Source: Ruminiclostridium sufflavum DSM 19573 (lineage in GTDB: Bacteria > Bacillota > Clostridia > Acetivibrionales > DSM-1351). From it: DNA of 64,000 nt. The stretch covers positions 164,502 to 228,501 of the forward strand of contig NZ_QKMR01000001.1 in assembly GCF_003208175.1 (NCBI RefSeq). The letters run 5' to 3'. How positions within the stretch are numbered: the stretch's first letter is position 1; the number at the start of each line of letters is the position of its first letter. The translations under genes were made by a program, and so were the position numbers. A model generated the notes under the pieces. That model was not told the DNA's origin. It saw only the letters and a program-made list of their open reading frames with translations, and ran no database searches. Of this stretch, positions 1 through 8,437 are shown in pieces.

Positions 1-1398
1 CAGAACCTCATCTTTAACACCTACGACAGCAGCCTCCTTGATTTTTCCGTACCTGCACAAATACGCCTCTATCTCGGCAGGCAATATTTTTTCTCCCGCC
101 CTGTTAATCTGCTCCTTAATTCTGCCGCCCATACGCAGGTTTCCTTCCCCTGTACGCATGGCACGGTCGCCGGTGCGGTAAAAGCCGTCGGAGGTAAAGC
201 TCGTTTCATTTGCCTCGTCTGCCATATAATATGCATCAATGGTATAAGGCCCTCTTGACAAAAGCTCTCCATACTCCCCGTCCTTGACCTCTTTGCCGCT
301 TTCATCCACAATTCGTATTTCATCCGCCGGTGAAACAGGAGTCCCCTGACACCTTGCAACAATCCCGTCACTATCCTCCAAGCCTGTAAAGCAAAGCAGC
401 CCTTCGGCTGTTCCGAAAACCTGCATAAGCTTGCACGGCCACTCAGCAATAATTCTGTCTGCCAGAGTATCCTCCAGCAAAGCACCTCCAACCTGCAATA
501 TTTTAAGGCTCGATATATCATATTCCTCATCAAGCTCCAGCATTTCCATGCAAACTGTAACCATTGCCGGCACTAAAGCTGTAATTGTCACCTTTTCTTC
601 AGTTATCAGCGACAAAATTTCATCGGGGCTTGTATTTGCACAAAGCACCACTTTTCCTCCCTTATCAAGGGTGCCCAGCAGTCCCGGGCAGCAAAGGGGA
701 AAATTATGAGCAACCGGCAGGGAAGCAAGATAGACGCTGTTTTCATTCATGCGGCATCGCTTTGCCGACATTCTGGCATTGTACAGGTAATCCGCATGAG
801 TTCTTGGAATTAATTTAGGAATGCCTGTAGTGCCTCCCGACAGAAGCAGAAAGGCAGTACTATAGCCGTCAACCTCCGGCAGCTCCCTTTTTTCACCCTC
901 TATAGCCGTCAATTCCTCCTTGTTTTCCTGCTTTCCGTCTATAATAACATGCTCCAGAAAATCATATTTCTCCTCAAGCATTTTAGCCATAGGCATATAA
1001 TCATATCCAAGATATTTGTCTGCGGTAATATAAGCAACGGGCCTTGCCAGCTCCATGATTCCGCTCAGCTCCGCTTCCCTGTGTGCAGGCAGTGCCATAA
1101 TCGGAACCGCTCCCGCCTTCGCCAGTGCAAAAGCGGCAATTACAAAGGAGATTCGGTTTGGAAGCTGCACAAGAACCTTTTTACCGTTGCCGATGCCTCT
1201 GTCCAGAAACCCGTATGCCATTTTTTCCGCCTTTTCATTTAATTCCCTGTATGTAATTTCTCCATTCTCATCACTTACCGCCGTATTGTCTCCGTATCCG
1301 TCCGCCCATATTTCCAGCTGACGCCCAAGAGGCATCCTGTTCCAGCCTTCCAGACCTTCATACTGCTCAAGCTTTTTTATATATCTTTTGTTCTGCAT
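1..1398 (-). CDS. Aryl-acid AMP ligase (salicylate/2,3-dihydroxybenzoate), 3' end outside window
   Basis: Adenylates an aryl acid and loads it on an aryl carrier protein, the first step of siderophore-type NRPS assembly. The frame is open from ATG 1398 (GGAGG ten bases upstream) to the window edge, 466 codons; EntE/DhbE are about 540, so roughly the last 70 residues lie outside. Seen: P-loop SGGTTGIPK at residues 187-195, LPVAHNFPLCCPG at 227-239, QVFGTAEGLLCFT at 326-338, and the hinge region GRIKEQINRAGEKI. Aligned to DhbE, Asn232 matches Asn235 (2-OH contact), but Cys237 replaces Ser240 and Leu replaces Val337. Family knowledge links these changes to salicylate (YbtE, MbtA, PchD). It is the last visible gene of the transporter operon, 36 bp after the serine acetyltransferase. 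Family sure; salicylate preference is inference. Confidence 0.9.
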   Translation of the reverse strand, partial: MQNKRYIKKLEQYEGLEGWNRMPLGRQLEIWADGYGDNTAVSDENGEITYRELNEKAEKMAYGFLDRGIGNGKKVLVQLPNRISFVIAAFALAKAGAVPIMALPAHREAELSGIMELARPVAYITADKYLGYDYMPMAKMLEEKYDFLEHVIIDGKQENKEELTAIEGEKRELPEVDGYSTAFLLLSGGTTGIPKLIPRTHADYLYNARMSAKRCRMNENSVYLASLPVAHNFPLCCPGLLGTLDKGGKVVLCANTSPDEILSLITEEKVTITALVPAMVTVCMEMLELDEEYDISSLKILQVGGALLEDTLADRIIAEWPCKLMQVFGTAEGLLCFTGLEDSDGIVARCQGTPVSPADEIRIVDESGKEVKDGEYGELLSRGPYTIDAYYMADEANETSFTSDGFYRTGDRAMRTGEGNLRMGGRIKEQINRAGEKILPAEIEAYLCRYGKIKEAAVVGVKDEVL

Positions 1399-1434
1399 TA
1401 TCACTAATCCTCCATTCCCGGTTCCTCGTTTTTT

Positions 1435-2298
1435 CTATCCGCTCTCCATACACCTGTTATTTCTGTTCCTTATTATCAGCTTCTGTGCTTCCAATATCAC
1501 CTTTTTATCCTTGGGAATTGAATCGGTGATAAATACATTGCTTCCTATCACTGCGCCCTCCTCTATGACCGTATTTCCTCCCAGTATTGTGGCTCCCGCA
1601 TATATCGTGACAAAATCCCTGATTGTCGGATGTCTTTTCACATCCTTCAGCTTCTGTCCGCTGGCAGTGGAAATAGCCCCCAGAGTAACTCCCTGATATA
1701 TTTTTACATGGCTGCCGATTTCTGTTGTTTCTCCGATTACCACACCTGTACCGTGGTCGATAAAAAAATGCGCTCCTATTTTGACAGCAGGATGAATATC
1801 TATCCCTGTTTTTGCATGGGCATATTCTCCTATAAGTCTCGGCACAAGCGGTACTCTCATGCAATAAAACAAATGGGCTATCCTGTATACATTTACCGCA
1901 AATACTCCGGGATAGCAAAGAAGGATTTCCTGAAAGCTGACAGCGGCAGGGTCACCCTCATATGCAGCCTTAATATCCGTCATTGAGATTTCTCTTAATG
2001 CGGGCAGGCTTCCGATAAAGCTCTCTGTCAGCTCATCATGAGGCTTCATATTTTCCGCAGGCTGATAGTTCTTGAATATCTTATTTAATATAATTTCCAA
2101 TTTGTCTAGCTTATTAAGATAAAGCTTTCTTACAGCCTCCCCTTCGTCAGGCAGCAAATATTCGGGAAACAGCAGCTGCCTCAAGGTCTTGATTAGAACG
2201 TATATTTCATTATCACAGCAAAATGCCGCTGAAATTTTATTATGTGAAGCAAATTCCTTACAGTTGCTTATAATATAATCCGCTGTTATTTCCTTCAT
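1435..2298 (-). CDS. Serine O-acetyltransferase
   Basis: Makes O-acetyl-L-serine from serine and acetyl-CoA, the committed step of cysteine synthesis. The 287-aa protein has an N-terminal helical domain (about 1-130) and a left-handed beta-helix of hexapeptide repeats (about 165-270). The family motif FFIDHGTGVVIGET carries the catalytic Asp-His pair, and YQGVTLGA follows. Start chosen at ATG 2298, with GGAGG six bases upstream. It sits between the binding protein of the ABC transporter and the aryl-acid AMP ligase, a place that suggests cysteine (or activated serine) supply for a thiazoline or oxazoline metallophore rather than housekeeping. No cysteine synthase partner is visible; it may lie beyond the left edge. 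Confidence 0.93.
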   Translation of the reverse strand: MKEITADYIISNCKEFASHNKISAAFCCDNEIYVLIKTLRQLLFPEYLLPDEGEAVRKLYLNKLDKLEIILNKIFKNYQPAENMKPHDELTESFIGSLPALREISMTDIKAAYEGDPAAVSFQEILLCYPGVFAVNVYRIAHLFYCMRVPLVPRLIGEYAHAKTGIDIHPAVKIGAHFFIDHGTGVVIGETTEIGSHVKIYQGVTLGAISTASGQKLKDVKRHPTIRDFVTIYAGATILGGNTVIEEGAVIGSNVFITDSIPKDKKVILEAQKLIIRNRNNRCMESG

Positions 2299-2354
2299 CC
2301 TATCCTCCGAGCCGGATTTTACGGCTTAACACATGTGAACTGTCACAGCCTTTT

Positions 2355-3950
2355 TTATTCTGCCTGTTTTAAATCACTTACATCAAAGAAGCAGGGAGTG
2401 CCCTTGAAGGAATACCCTCCGATTTTACTGCTGTTATACACAATCATATCCTTGGAGTAGGTCAAAGGTATATCAATTACATTGCCCAGATCGTAATTGT
2501 ACAGATAGGTGAACAATTCTGTAAGCTTATCCTTGTTATCTGTCTGAGTTGTTTCCTTGATTTTATCCAGAAATTCTTTTGAATCCTTCATTCCTTTTAA
2601 CGAGGCTGTTTGCGGCGTAGTCGAGTCCATAGGCGTAAACCAGCAGTGAGGTGAAGCATATGCATACTGAGGCTGCCAGATTGTAATGTCAAAGCTTCCC
2701 TCGACAAAACAGCTGTACCATTCCATTTGTTCCATTCCTTTTATGCTGACTTCCGCGCCTATCTTGGAAAGCTGGCTTTGCAGAAGTGTTGCAAGGGATT
2801 TGTTCAAGGAATCAAAGGATGCATCCATAGTCAGCAAAAGCTTTAAAGGCTTTCCATCCTTTTCTCTGACGCCTGTGGCTTCATTCATAAGCCATCCGGC
2901 TTCATCCAGCAGTTCCTTTGCTTTATCCTGATTGTAGCTGTAAACCTTTTCAAGAGGAATGTCAGAATACGGTGAGTCAAGAGTAAAGGGTATTTCCGCC
3001 TTTCCTTCATAGCCATAGGTAAGGCCTTCTGAAATTTCATCCTTGTTGATGCCATAAGCAATTGCCTGACGTACCTTCAAATCCGAAAGTCCCGGCCTTG
3101 AAGCATTCAAGGTGATATCTCTTGCTCTTGTGTCCTTATCCGCTATCTGTCCCTTCATTCCGGGTATTGCCGATGCCTGCCTGTATTCCTCATAGCTCAT
3201 CAGGGCACTTCCGTAAATCATATCTATTTCTCCGGTCTTTAGTGCCTGAATACGTGAAGCAGAATCCGGTATGTATTTTACAAGAATTTCATCATAATAC
3301 GGTTTTTCACCCCAATAGCTTTCGTTTCTGACAAAACGTGTATACTGCCCCGAGACAATTTCATCATATACATAAGGTCCTGTACCCACAACACCCTTAA
3401 CAGTCTGGAAATCACCGGCTATCAGCAAATCAGGAGAAACAATTGTCATTACATCCTGCCAGCAGAAATCATTCAAATAAGCAAAATAAGGATGGGTATA
3501 ATTGATGGTTAAGGTGGTATCATCCACCACTTCTATGCTTTCAAAATCAGTGACCGCTTTCAATGTATAAAAGCTGGGATTTGAGTGCTTATGCTCCAAA
3601 TTTGCCTTTACTGCTTCGGCATTGCACGGCTTGCCGTCATGAAAAACAGCATTGGGTCTAAGGTGAAAGGTAAGCTTGCGGCCATCCTCGCTGAACTTCC
3701 AGCTCTCGGCAAGACCCGGCACTATTTTGCCGTCCTCGTAATTAACAAGGTTTTCATACACGAGTGTAGCCGTACAAAAATTTGAGTTTCCCATGTACAA
3801 AGGAGATAAAAGTGTAGTTTCCGAGGCAATAGCCATTTTCAGCACCCTTCCGGTATCCTCGGGAGTGCCTGCAACTTCTGCCGAATTGCTGCAGGCAGTA
3901 AAAAACATACATATAGAAAGCAAGCCCGACAAGATTATTCTTTTTTTCAT
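2355..3950 (-). CDS. ABC transporter substrate-binding lipoprotein, family 5 (NikA/OppA type)
   Basis: Extracellular solute receptor of the adjoining transporter. Translation starts at ATG 3950 (MKKRIILSGLL), which has GGAGGG seven bases upstream; an ATG at 3992 in the same frame has no such site. The signal peptide ends in the lipobox FTAC, giving a lipid-anchored protein of 531 aa. The SBP_bac_5 fold is shown by the N-terminal block LSPLYMGNSNFCTATLVYENLV, the block KLTFHLRPNAVFHDGKP, and the later LKVRQAIAYGINKDEI. Family 5 proteins bind peptides, nickel, heme or metallophore complexes. The AMP ligase and acetyltransferase next door favour a metal-metallophore complex. Binding specificity cannot be read from the sequence. 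Confidence 0.9.
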   Translation of the reverse strand: MKKRIILSGLLSICMFFTACSNSAEVAGTPEDTGRVLKMAIASETTLLSPLYMGNSNFCTATLVYENLVNYEDGKIVPGLAESWKFSEDGRKLTFHLRPNAVFHDGKPCNAEAVKANLEHKHSNPSFYTLKAVTDFESIEVVDDTTLTINYTHPYFAYLNDFCWQDVMTIVSPDLLIAGDFQTVKGVVGTGPYVYDEIVSGQYTRFVRNESYWGEKPYYDEILVKYIPDSASRIQALKTGEIDMIYGSALMSYEEYRQASAIPGMKGQIADKDTRARDITLNASRPGLSDLKVRQAIAYGINKDEISEGLTYGYEGKAEIPFTLDSPYSDIPLEKVYSYNQDKAKELLDEAGWLMNEATGVREKDGKPLKLLLTMDASFDSLNKSLATLLQSQLSKIGAEVSIKGMEQMEWYSCFVEGSFDITIWQPQYAYASPHCWFTPMDSTTPQTASLKGMKDSKEFLDKIKETTQTDNKDKLTELFTYLYNYDLGNVIDIPLTYSKDMIVYNSSKIGGYSFKGTPCFFDVSDLKQAE

Positions 3951-3982
3951 ATTTTCCCTCCAAATTTTTTTGTAAATTGTGT

Positions 3983-4723
3983 TTAACTGCATTTCTTTTC
4001 TGCTTTTGCCTTAATTTCTGTTCTTTCGCCCATTCTTACAATTTTGCCCTTCTGCATTTCCAGTATACGGTCGGATATCCTGTAAGCATTCTGCTTATCG
4101 TGAGTAATCATAAGATATGCACAGCCGGATTCCTTATGATATTTTTCCAGAACAGACAATACCGCATCCGATGAAAGCAGATCCAAGCCGCTTGTCACTT
4201 CATCCAGTATCAGATACTCAGGATGGATGGAAAGTGCCCGAATCAGAGACAATCTTCTCTGTTCTCCTCCCGATAGCTGACGGACTGGAGTTTTCAGCAA
4301 TTCAGGGCTGATATTTACCATGTCTAAAAGCTCGTATATCCTTTTTTTTCTCTGGCTGCGGCTTAGCTCAGTAAGATTCAGCAAGGCCTCCTCTATATTC
4401 CGGTAGACAGAATATGCCGGATTCATTGTTCCCGACGCATCCTGAAAAACTGCCTGAATATGCTTCCTCTCCCTGCGCCACCTGCGGAAATCCCACTGTG
4501 CAATATCCTTGCCTTCTATTTTAATAATTCCTTCCGTTGGTTTTTCCAAGCCGGCTATCAATCTTGCCAATGTACTTTTTCCTGAGCCGCTTTCTCCTAT
4601 TACAGCCAGATTTTCCTTAGGCCTCCACGAAAGGGAAACCTCGTTCAGTGCAGTAAAGGCATCTCCTCTTGTATCAAGATACCTCTTTGTCACATTGGAT
4701 ATTTCAATTCCTTCCAAATCCAC
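3983..4723 (-). CDS. ABC transporter ATPase (NikE/DppF type)
   Basis: Second ATPase of the nickel/peptide-type importer, 246 aa, at the cytoplasmic face. Walker A GESGSGKSTLARL is at about 44-56, the ABC signature LSGGEQRRLSL near 154, and Walker B YLILDEVTSGLD follows, with the switch His in MITHDK. The start is a GTG at 4723, preceded by GAGGGCGG; it overlaps the end of the upstream ATPase by 34 bp, indicating translational coupling. Both ATPases lack the long C-terminal zinc-cysteine extension of Opp/Dpp ATPases, so they are of the compact Nik/Cnt-like size, which agrees with metal or metallophore uptake. Confidence 0.9.
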   Translation of the reverse strand: MDLEGIEISNVTKRYLDTRGDAFTALNEVSLSWRPKENLAVIGESGSGKSTLARLIAGLEKPTEGIIKIEGKDIAQWDFRRWRRERKHIQAVFQDASGTMNPAYSVYRNIEEALLNLTELSRSQRKKRIYELLDMVNISPELLKTPVRQLSGGEQRRLSLIRALSIHPEYLILDEVTSGLDLLSSDAVLSVLEKYHKESGCAYLMITHDKQNAYRISDRILEMQKGKIVRMGERTEIKAKAEKKCS

Positions 4724-5493
4724 TCACCGCCCTCTTCCATATTTGCAGATATAATAAATTTTTTTGTCCACTCATTCACAGGGTGCCTGAACAGCTCTTC
4801 GACCGTCTGCCTTTCAACCAAAGCGCCGTTCTCCATCACCATTATCTGTTTGCATAACATTTTCAAAGCCTTTGCATCATGGGACAAAAAAACAATTCCC
4901 GCCTTTTCGGGATTTTCCTTAAGCAGCTCCAATAAAATGTCACGGTTTTTTTCATCCAATGCCGAGGTCGGTTCATCCGCCAAAATATAACGCGGTTTTA
5001 AGCCCCATAAAATAGCCACTGTTACCCTTTGCAGCATACCTCCGGATAACTGCCCCGGATAAGAAGCCTTAACCCTGCTTACATCCGTTAAATTTACCGC
5101 CCTCAGTGTTTCAGCTGCTAGCTCGTCAGCCTCTCTGCGCGGTATGCCCAGCCTGATGCGGTATGTTTCCTCCATCAGCTTACCGATTTTTTTGTGTCTG
5201 TCAAAAGCCGTCATGGGATTCTGGGGTATAAACCCCATAGTAATTCCGCAAAGCTCTCTGCGCTCCTTAGCGGATAAATCCGTTAAGGCTGTTCCATCAA
5301 GCATGATACTTCCGTTTACAATCCTGCAGTTATAATCAAGAATCCCCATTATCGCTTTTATCAGGGTGGTTTTACCGGCACCGCTGGAACCGGTAAGCCC
5401 TATATATTCTCCCGGTCTGACCGAGAAGTCTATTTTTTTTAAAAGCTTTTTGTTATTTTTTCCTTCAACGGAAAGCTTCTTAATTTCAAGCAT
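4690..5493 (-). CDS. ABC transporter ATPase (NikD/DppD type)
   Basis: First ATPase of the importer, 267 aa. Walker A GSSGAGKTTLIKA is at about 36-48, the Q-loop MGFIPQNPMTAF follows, then signature LSGGMLQRVTVA, Walker B YILADEPTSALD and switch His in FLSHDAK. The ATG at 5493 has a GGGGGA site eight bases before it and lies inside the 3' end of the permease gene (8-bp overlap). The compact length without an Opp-type C-terminal domain matches its partner downstream. Confidence 0.91.
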   Translation of the reverse strand: MLEIKKLSVEGKNNKKLLKKIDFSVRPGEYIGLTGSSGAGKTTLIKAIMGILDYNCRIVNGSIMLDGTALTDLSAKERRELCGITMGFIPQNPMTAFDRHKKIGKLMEETYRIRLGIPRREADELAAETLRAVNLTDVSRVKASYPGQLSGGMLQRVTVAILWGLKPRYILADEPTSALDEKNRDILLELLKENPEKAGIVFLSHDAKALKMLCKQIMVMENGALVERQTVEELFRHPVNEWTKKFIISANMEEGGEWIWKELKYPM

Positions 5494-6280
5494 TGGCAGT
5501 TTCCCCCTTTTCCAGCTGTTTACCCAGCAGATTAAAGGAAACTGTACTAAGAAAAATAAAGAATATAGGGTAAAAAAGAAGCATAGGCCTCATTCCTATC
5601 ATATTTCTGGCAGAAGCCAGCATCGTACCCCAGTCTATCACATCATCCCCGAGGCTCAGTCCTATAAAGGAAAAACCAGAAATAGCCATAATCATTTCGG
5701 CACAGGACAGACACAGGAAATGAATAATTCCTCCCTTTATTATGTTCGGGAGAATATGCACGAACAAAACTCTGGCTCTTCCCGCACCGCAGGAAACAGC
5801 ACACATGATATACGCCTTTTCCATTTCGACCTCCGTCAGGGTCTTCACCAGCTTTATCATTCTGAGTATCAGCGATGCCGTAAGAGCAACAAGCATAGTG
5901 GGGATACTGTTTCCCCAAATCCCTATAAAAATAATCAGATATGCAATAGGCGGAATAGCCGTAACCGCATTCAGCAGACTATCCATTACAAGATTTTTAA
6001 CAGAGGAGCTCTGTCCTAAAAGCAGTCCGATAATACTTCCAAACACAGCTACAATAGCCGAACCCGCTAATACGATGCCTATTGTAACCCAGCCTCCCCA
6101 CAGGACTCTTGAAAAAACACACCTTCCTAATTCATCAGTGCCGAAGGGATACTGTAATGCGGGTTCCATAAACTTGTTCATGATATTTGTTTCCTTCGGA
6201 TTATGAGCGGCCAGCAGAAAACCAAAAAGGCAGAAAAGAATAACAGCAGCAGGTAAAATTATATTTATTTTATTTTTCAT
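5486..6280 (-). CDS. ABC transporter permease (NikC/DppC type)
   Basis: Inner-membrane channel subunit, 264 aa. A first hydrophobic helix (INIILPAAVILFCLFGFLLA) is followed by the typical periplasmic-loop motif QYPFGTDELGRCVFSRVLWG, then about five further helices and the EAA loop around GAGRARVLFVHILPNI, which docks the ATPase. ATG 6280 shares bases with the stop of the upstream permease (TGATG), and GGAGG lies just before. Together with the NikB-type subunit it forms the heterodimeric pore. Confidence 0.92.
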   Translation of the reverse strand: MKNKINIILPAAVILFCLFGFLLAAHNPKETNIMNKFMEPALQYPFGTDELGRCVFSRVLWGGWVTIGIVLAGSAIVAVFGSIIGLLLGQSSSVKNLVMDSLLNAVTAIPPIAYLIIFIGIWGNSIPTMLVALTASLILRMIKLVKTLTEVEMEKAYIMCAVSCGAGRARVLFVHILPNIIKGGIIHFLCLSCAEMIMAISGFSFIGLSLGDDVIDWGTMLASARNMIGMRPMLLFYPIFFIFLSTVSFNLLGKQLEKGETANA

Positions 6281-7233
6281 CAGCCCTTCACCTCCGAATT
6301 TACTGCTCCACCCTGTAATATACGCTTTATAATATCTGATAAAATATTAAAAATAACCAGAGAGAACGCAAGATATAAGATAGTGGCATGAATCATGGGA
6401 GAATCTCTGAATAACACACTGTCAACAATCAGATATCCCAGCCCAGGCAAAGAAAATATACGTTCGACAATCATGGAGCCTGCCATGCAAAGCCCCAGCA
6501 TCTGCATAAAGTTGGGCAGAAGTCCGTATACGGCACCCGGCAAAGCATGAAAAAGCAGGATTCTTTTCTCGGTCAGGCCTCTGCATCTGGAATAAACCGC
6601 ACTGTCCTCCGTCATTCCCTTATTGATATTCCCTGCAAGCAGCTGCCCGAAGAAAGCTATTCCCCCGATTGACAGGCAAAGTGCGGCAGGAAAATATCGC
6701 ATGAAGCCGGTATTTCCCGCTACCGACATCCACTGAAACCTGACAGCGAATATATCGATAAACGTGCCCGCAAAAAAGAATGCCGGTATTGATATACCCG
6801 CAATACAAATAAAATTAAGAACACTTCCCAGCCAATTTCTTCTCATGCCGTAGCATATACATCCCACCAGCAAAATTCCTATTGCCTGAAGCACAGCCGA
6901 AATCAAAACAATAGAAGCTGTAATGCCAAACGCATTTGTAACCTCGGTAAAAACATCACGTCCGTTTACATAGGAAGTGCCGAAATCCAAATGAACAGAA
7001 TCCGCAACCCAATTAAAATATTGCACAGGCAGGGAATCATTTAATCCCATCTTTTCTCTCAGGCTGTTTATGGTATCCGGAGTTATGGCAAAAGCATTGC
7101 GCCTTGCATAAGCGGTAGCTGCATCTATAGGGGAAAACTGCATAAGGACAAATGAAATCATTGTAACAATAACAAGCGTCAGAAAAAGCTCGCCTGTTTT
7201 CTTTCCTATAAATATTCCCGTACTTTTCTTCAT
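6280..7233 (-). CDS. ABC transporter permease (NikB/DppB type)
   Basis: Second channel subunit, 317 aa from ATG 7233; this ATG is seven bases after GGAGGG, while the in-frame ATG at 7245 overlaps that site and is unlikely. An N-terminal helix (LFLTLVIVTMISFVLMQFSPID), the large loop with DSVHLDFGTSYVNGRDV, about five more helices and the GLTEKRILLFHALPGAVYGLLP loop are all typical of BPD_transp_1 proteins. It is the first transporter gene after the TetR gene. An 18-bp palindrome lies immediately upstream and could be a TetR site. Confidence 0.91.
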   Translation of the reverse strand: MKKSTGIFIGKKTGELFLTLVIVTMISFVLMQFSPIDAATAYARRNAFAITPDTINSLREKMGLNDSLPVQYFNWVADSVHLDFGTSYVNGRDVFTEVTNAFGITASIVLISAVLQAIGILLVGCICYGMRRNWLGSVLNFICIAGISIPAFFFAGTFIDIFAVRFQWMSVAGNTGFMRYFPAALCLSIGGIAFFGQLLAGNINKGMTEDSAVYSRCRGLTEKRILLFHALPGAVYGLLPNFMQMLGLCMAGSMIVERIFSLPGLGYLIVDSVLFRDSPMIHATILYLAFSLVIFNILSDIIKRILQGGAVNSEVKG

Positions 7234-7254
7234 TGCACCCTCCAATATAAAGTC

Positions 7255-7272
7255 GGTTAGTCAAGACTAACC
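7255..7272. promoter_or_regulatory. 18-bp perfect palindrome, candidate TetR operator before the transporter genes
   Basis: GGTTAGTC-AA-GACTAACC is a perfect 8-2-8 inverted repeat in the 88-bp gap between the tetR stop and the permease start, ending 10 bp before the Shine-Dalgarno region. Size and symmetry fit TetR-family operators. It does not resemble the palindrome at the tetR promoter, so binding by the same protein is inference; an RNA hairpin role is also possible. Confidence 0.5.
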
Positions 7273-7320
7273 AGTTTCTATTTTTTAAGGCTTATAAGCT
7301 TTCACTTACAGCCTTCATTT

Positions 7321-7962
7321 TTATTTACTCCCAAAGCCTTTATCCTGCTTTCCTAAAATCGTTTCCCAGCCGGCCTTATAAAACTCTCTAAGCCTGACTA
7401 AATCCTTTTCGGCCTCTTCTCTTGACAAATTGTGCACTACCATCTCCAGCAAACTGGAATAAAATCCGCTTGACAATATGTGCAGCAAATTATCAGAAAC
7501 ATTTTCTTCTATAACAGATGCAGCACCTGTCTGCTCAATATATCTTTTGTAGCACCCGGCGTCAATCACAGATAAATCATGAATAAAATCAGAATAAGGG
7601 GTTCCGTATGAACAGGTAAGCAACAGCTTAAAAACATCAAAATTGTCATAAATATATGTAAGAATTTCCGGAAAGCTGTCCGTTCCATATTGATAAGACT
7701 GCTCCAGCTGCTCCTTAGCCTTCAGGCAGCTGAAATCATGCTGAATCCTGTAAATCATACTCTTCAGCTCTTCCGCCGCCGGATGCACTAATGCCTCAAA
7801 TATTCCGCCCTTGTCTTTGAAACGAACATAGATAGAATTCGTGCTGGTATTGGCAGCCTGCGCTATTGTCCGCAAGGATGCCCCTTCAAAACCCTTCTCC
7901 AGAAATTCCTTCTTTGCACACTCAAGAAGCCTTTCATAAACTCCTTCTATCTGCTTTGCCAT
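7321..7962 (-). CDS. TetR/AcrR family transcriptional regulator
   Basis: Ligand-responsive DNA-binding regulator, 213 aa from ATG 7962, which follows GAGGT; a TTG at 7974 in frame lies inside that site. The N-terminal domain (about 6-55) has the TetR helix-turn-helix: FLEKGFEGASLRTIAQAANTSTNSIYVRFKDKGGIFEALV in context, the recognition helix being near TSTNSIYVRF. The C-terminal half is a helical ligand domain with no clear match. It leads the transporter operon in the same direction, so it probably represses both itself and the downstream genes. A consensus promoter with a palindrome near its start point lies directly upstream. Confidence 0.92.
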   Translation of the reverse strand: MAKQIEGVYERLLECAKKEFLEKGFEGASLRTIAQAANTSTNSIYVRFKDKGGIFEALVHPAAEELKSMIYRIQHDFSCLKAKEQLEQSYQYGTDSFPEILTYIYDNFDVFKLLLTCSYGTPYSDFIHDLSVIDAGCYKRYIEQTGAASVIEENVSDNLLHILSSGFYSSLLEMVVHNLSREEAEKDLVRLREFYKAGWETILGKQDKGFGSK

Positions 7963-8008
7963 TTGATACCTCAAAAAAGTTAATTTATTGCATTAATAAC
8001 ACTGTTTC

Positions 8009-8021
8009 ATAACATCGTTAT
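8009..8021. promoter_or_regulatory. Candidate TetR autoregulatory operator
   Basis: ATAAC-ATC-GTTAT is a 13-bp palindrome directly downstream of the minus-strand -10 box at 8023-8028, so bound protein would cover the transcription start. A wider inverted repeat, TTAATAAC (7993-8000) with GTTATTAA (8017-8024), overlaps it. Position and symmetry are typical of TetR self-repression; binding is not shown. Confidence 0.55.
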
Positions 8022-8022
8022 T

Positions 8023-8051
8023 AATATAGCATTTACAGTTATATTTGTCAA
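8023..8051 (-). promoter_or_regulatory. Sigma-A promoter of tetR operon
   Basis: On the minus strand TTGACA (8051-8046), a 17-base spacer and TATATT (8028-8023) form a near-perfect vegetative promoter about 60 bp before the tetR start codon. Confidence 0.8.
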
Positions 8052-8170
8052 TACTGCCATTAATTTTTTTTTACAGAAGCCTTAATTGTATAAAAAAATA
8101 GCCTTGCACAGAGGCTTCCAATTTTATTTTTTTGACTTTATTATGAAAGATAGTATAATAATATATAACT

Positions 8171-8257
8171 AAAGCCGATTACTGTTCAAGCCCAAACTAT
8201 CGAAGGATTACATTCAAGAAGATGCAATTGTCTGTTTGGCGGATAGTAATTGACTTT
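8171..8257. repeat. Imperfect long inverted repeat, possible dispersed intergenic element
   Basis: AAAGCCGATTACTGTTCAAG at 8171-8190 (continuing to 8199) can pair with the reverse complement of 8231-8257, which reads AAAGTCAATTACTATCC then GCCAAACAG. A shorter relative occurs at 21858-21878 and part of it at 45941-45966. Function unknown. It overlaps the -35 region of the gdx leader promoter. Confidence 0.45.
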
Positions 8258-8280
8258 TTAAGTAACAATCAAAATATATA
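8250..8280 (+). promoter_or_regulatory. Possible promoter of the gdx riboswitch leader
   Basis: TTGACT at 8250-8255 and TATATA at 8275-8280 are separated by 19 bases, slightly long. Start would be near 8287, just before the riboswitch aptamer. Confidence 0.45.
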
Positions 8281-8296
8281 TAAATACAAATGTTTT

Positions 8297-8383
8297 CTAG
8301 GGTTCCGCAGCAGAACTGGCCTGTGACCAAGAGAAAACTCACGGTTTTAAACCGTGTCACGGAAGGACAAAAGCCTGGGAGAT
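8297..8383 (+). ncRNA. Guanidine-I riboswitch (ykkC class) aptamer
   Basis: The leader of the Gdx exporter gene contains the conserved blocks of the guanidine-I aptamer: CTAGGGTTCCG at 8297-8307, CTGGCCTGTGACCAAGAGA near 8315-8333, a variable hairpin CACGGTTTTAAACCGTG at 8340-8356, and GGACAAAAGCCTGGGAGA near 8365-8382. This riboswitch senses free guanidinium and turns on export genes. A terminator that uses the last conserved block follows at once, so the mode is transcriptional: guanidine binding should sequester AGCCTG and permit read-through. Recognised from motif order and context; no covariance search was run. Confidence 0.93.
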
Positions 8384-8420
8384 ATCAATAATTAGGATAT
8401 TTTTCAGGCTTTATTTTTTT
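8370..8420 (+). terminator. Riboswitch-controlled intrinsic terminator
   Basis: AAAGCCTG (8370-8377) pairs with CAGGCTTT (8405-8412), followed by A and seven T (8413-8420). The 5' arm is part of the conserved aptamer 3' block, so aptamer folding and terminator folding exclude each other. Confidence 0.85.
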
Positions 8421-8437
8421 GCAGGGGAGGTGAAAGC

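Noticed and set aside
69-533. 154-aa open frame on the minus strand
   Set aside because: It is in another frame of the AMP ligase, whose own frame is open and matches the family throughout.
2355-7233. Calling the first transporter a nickel importer
   Set aside because: The Nik-type layout is clear, but substrate cannot be read from sequence, and the neighbours suggest a metallophore complex.
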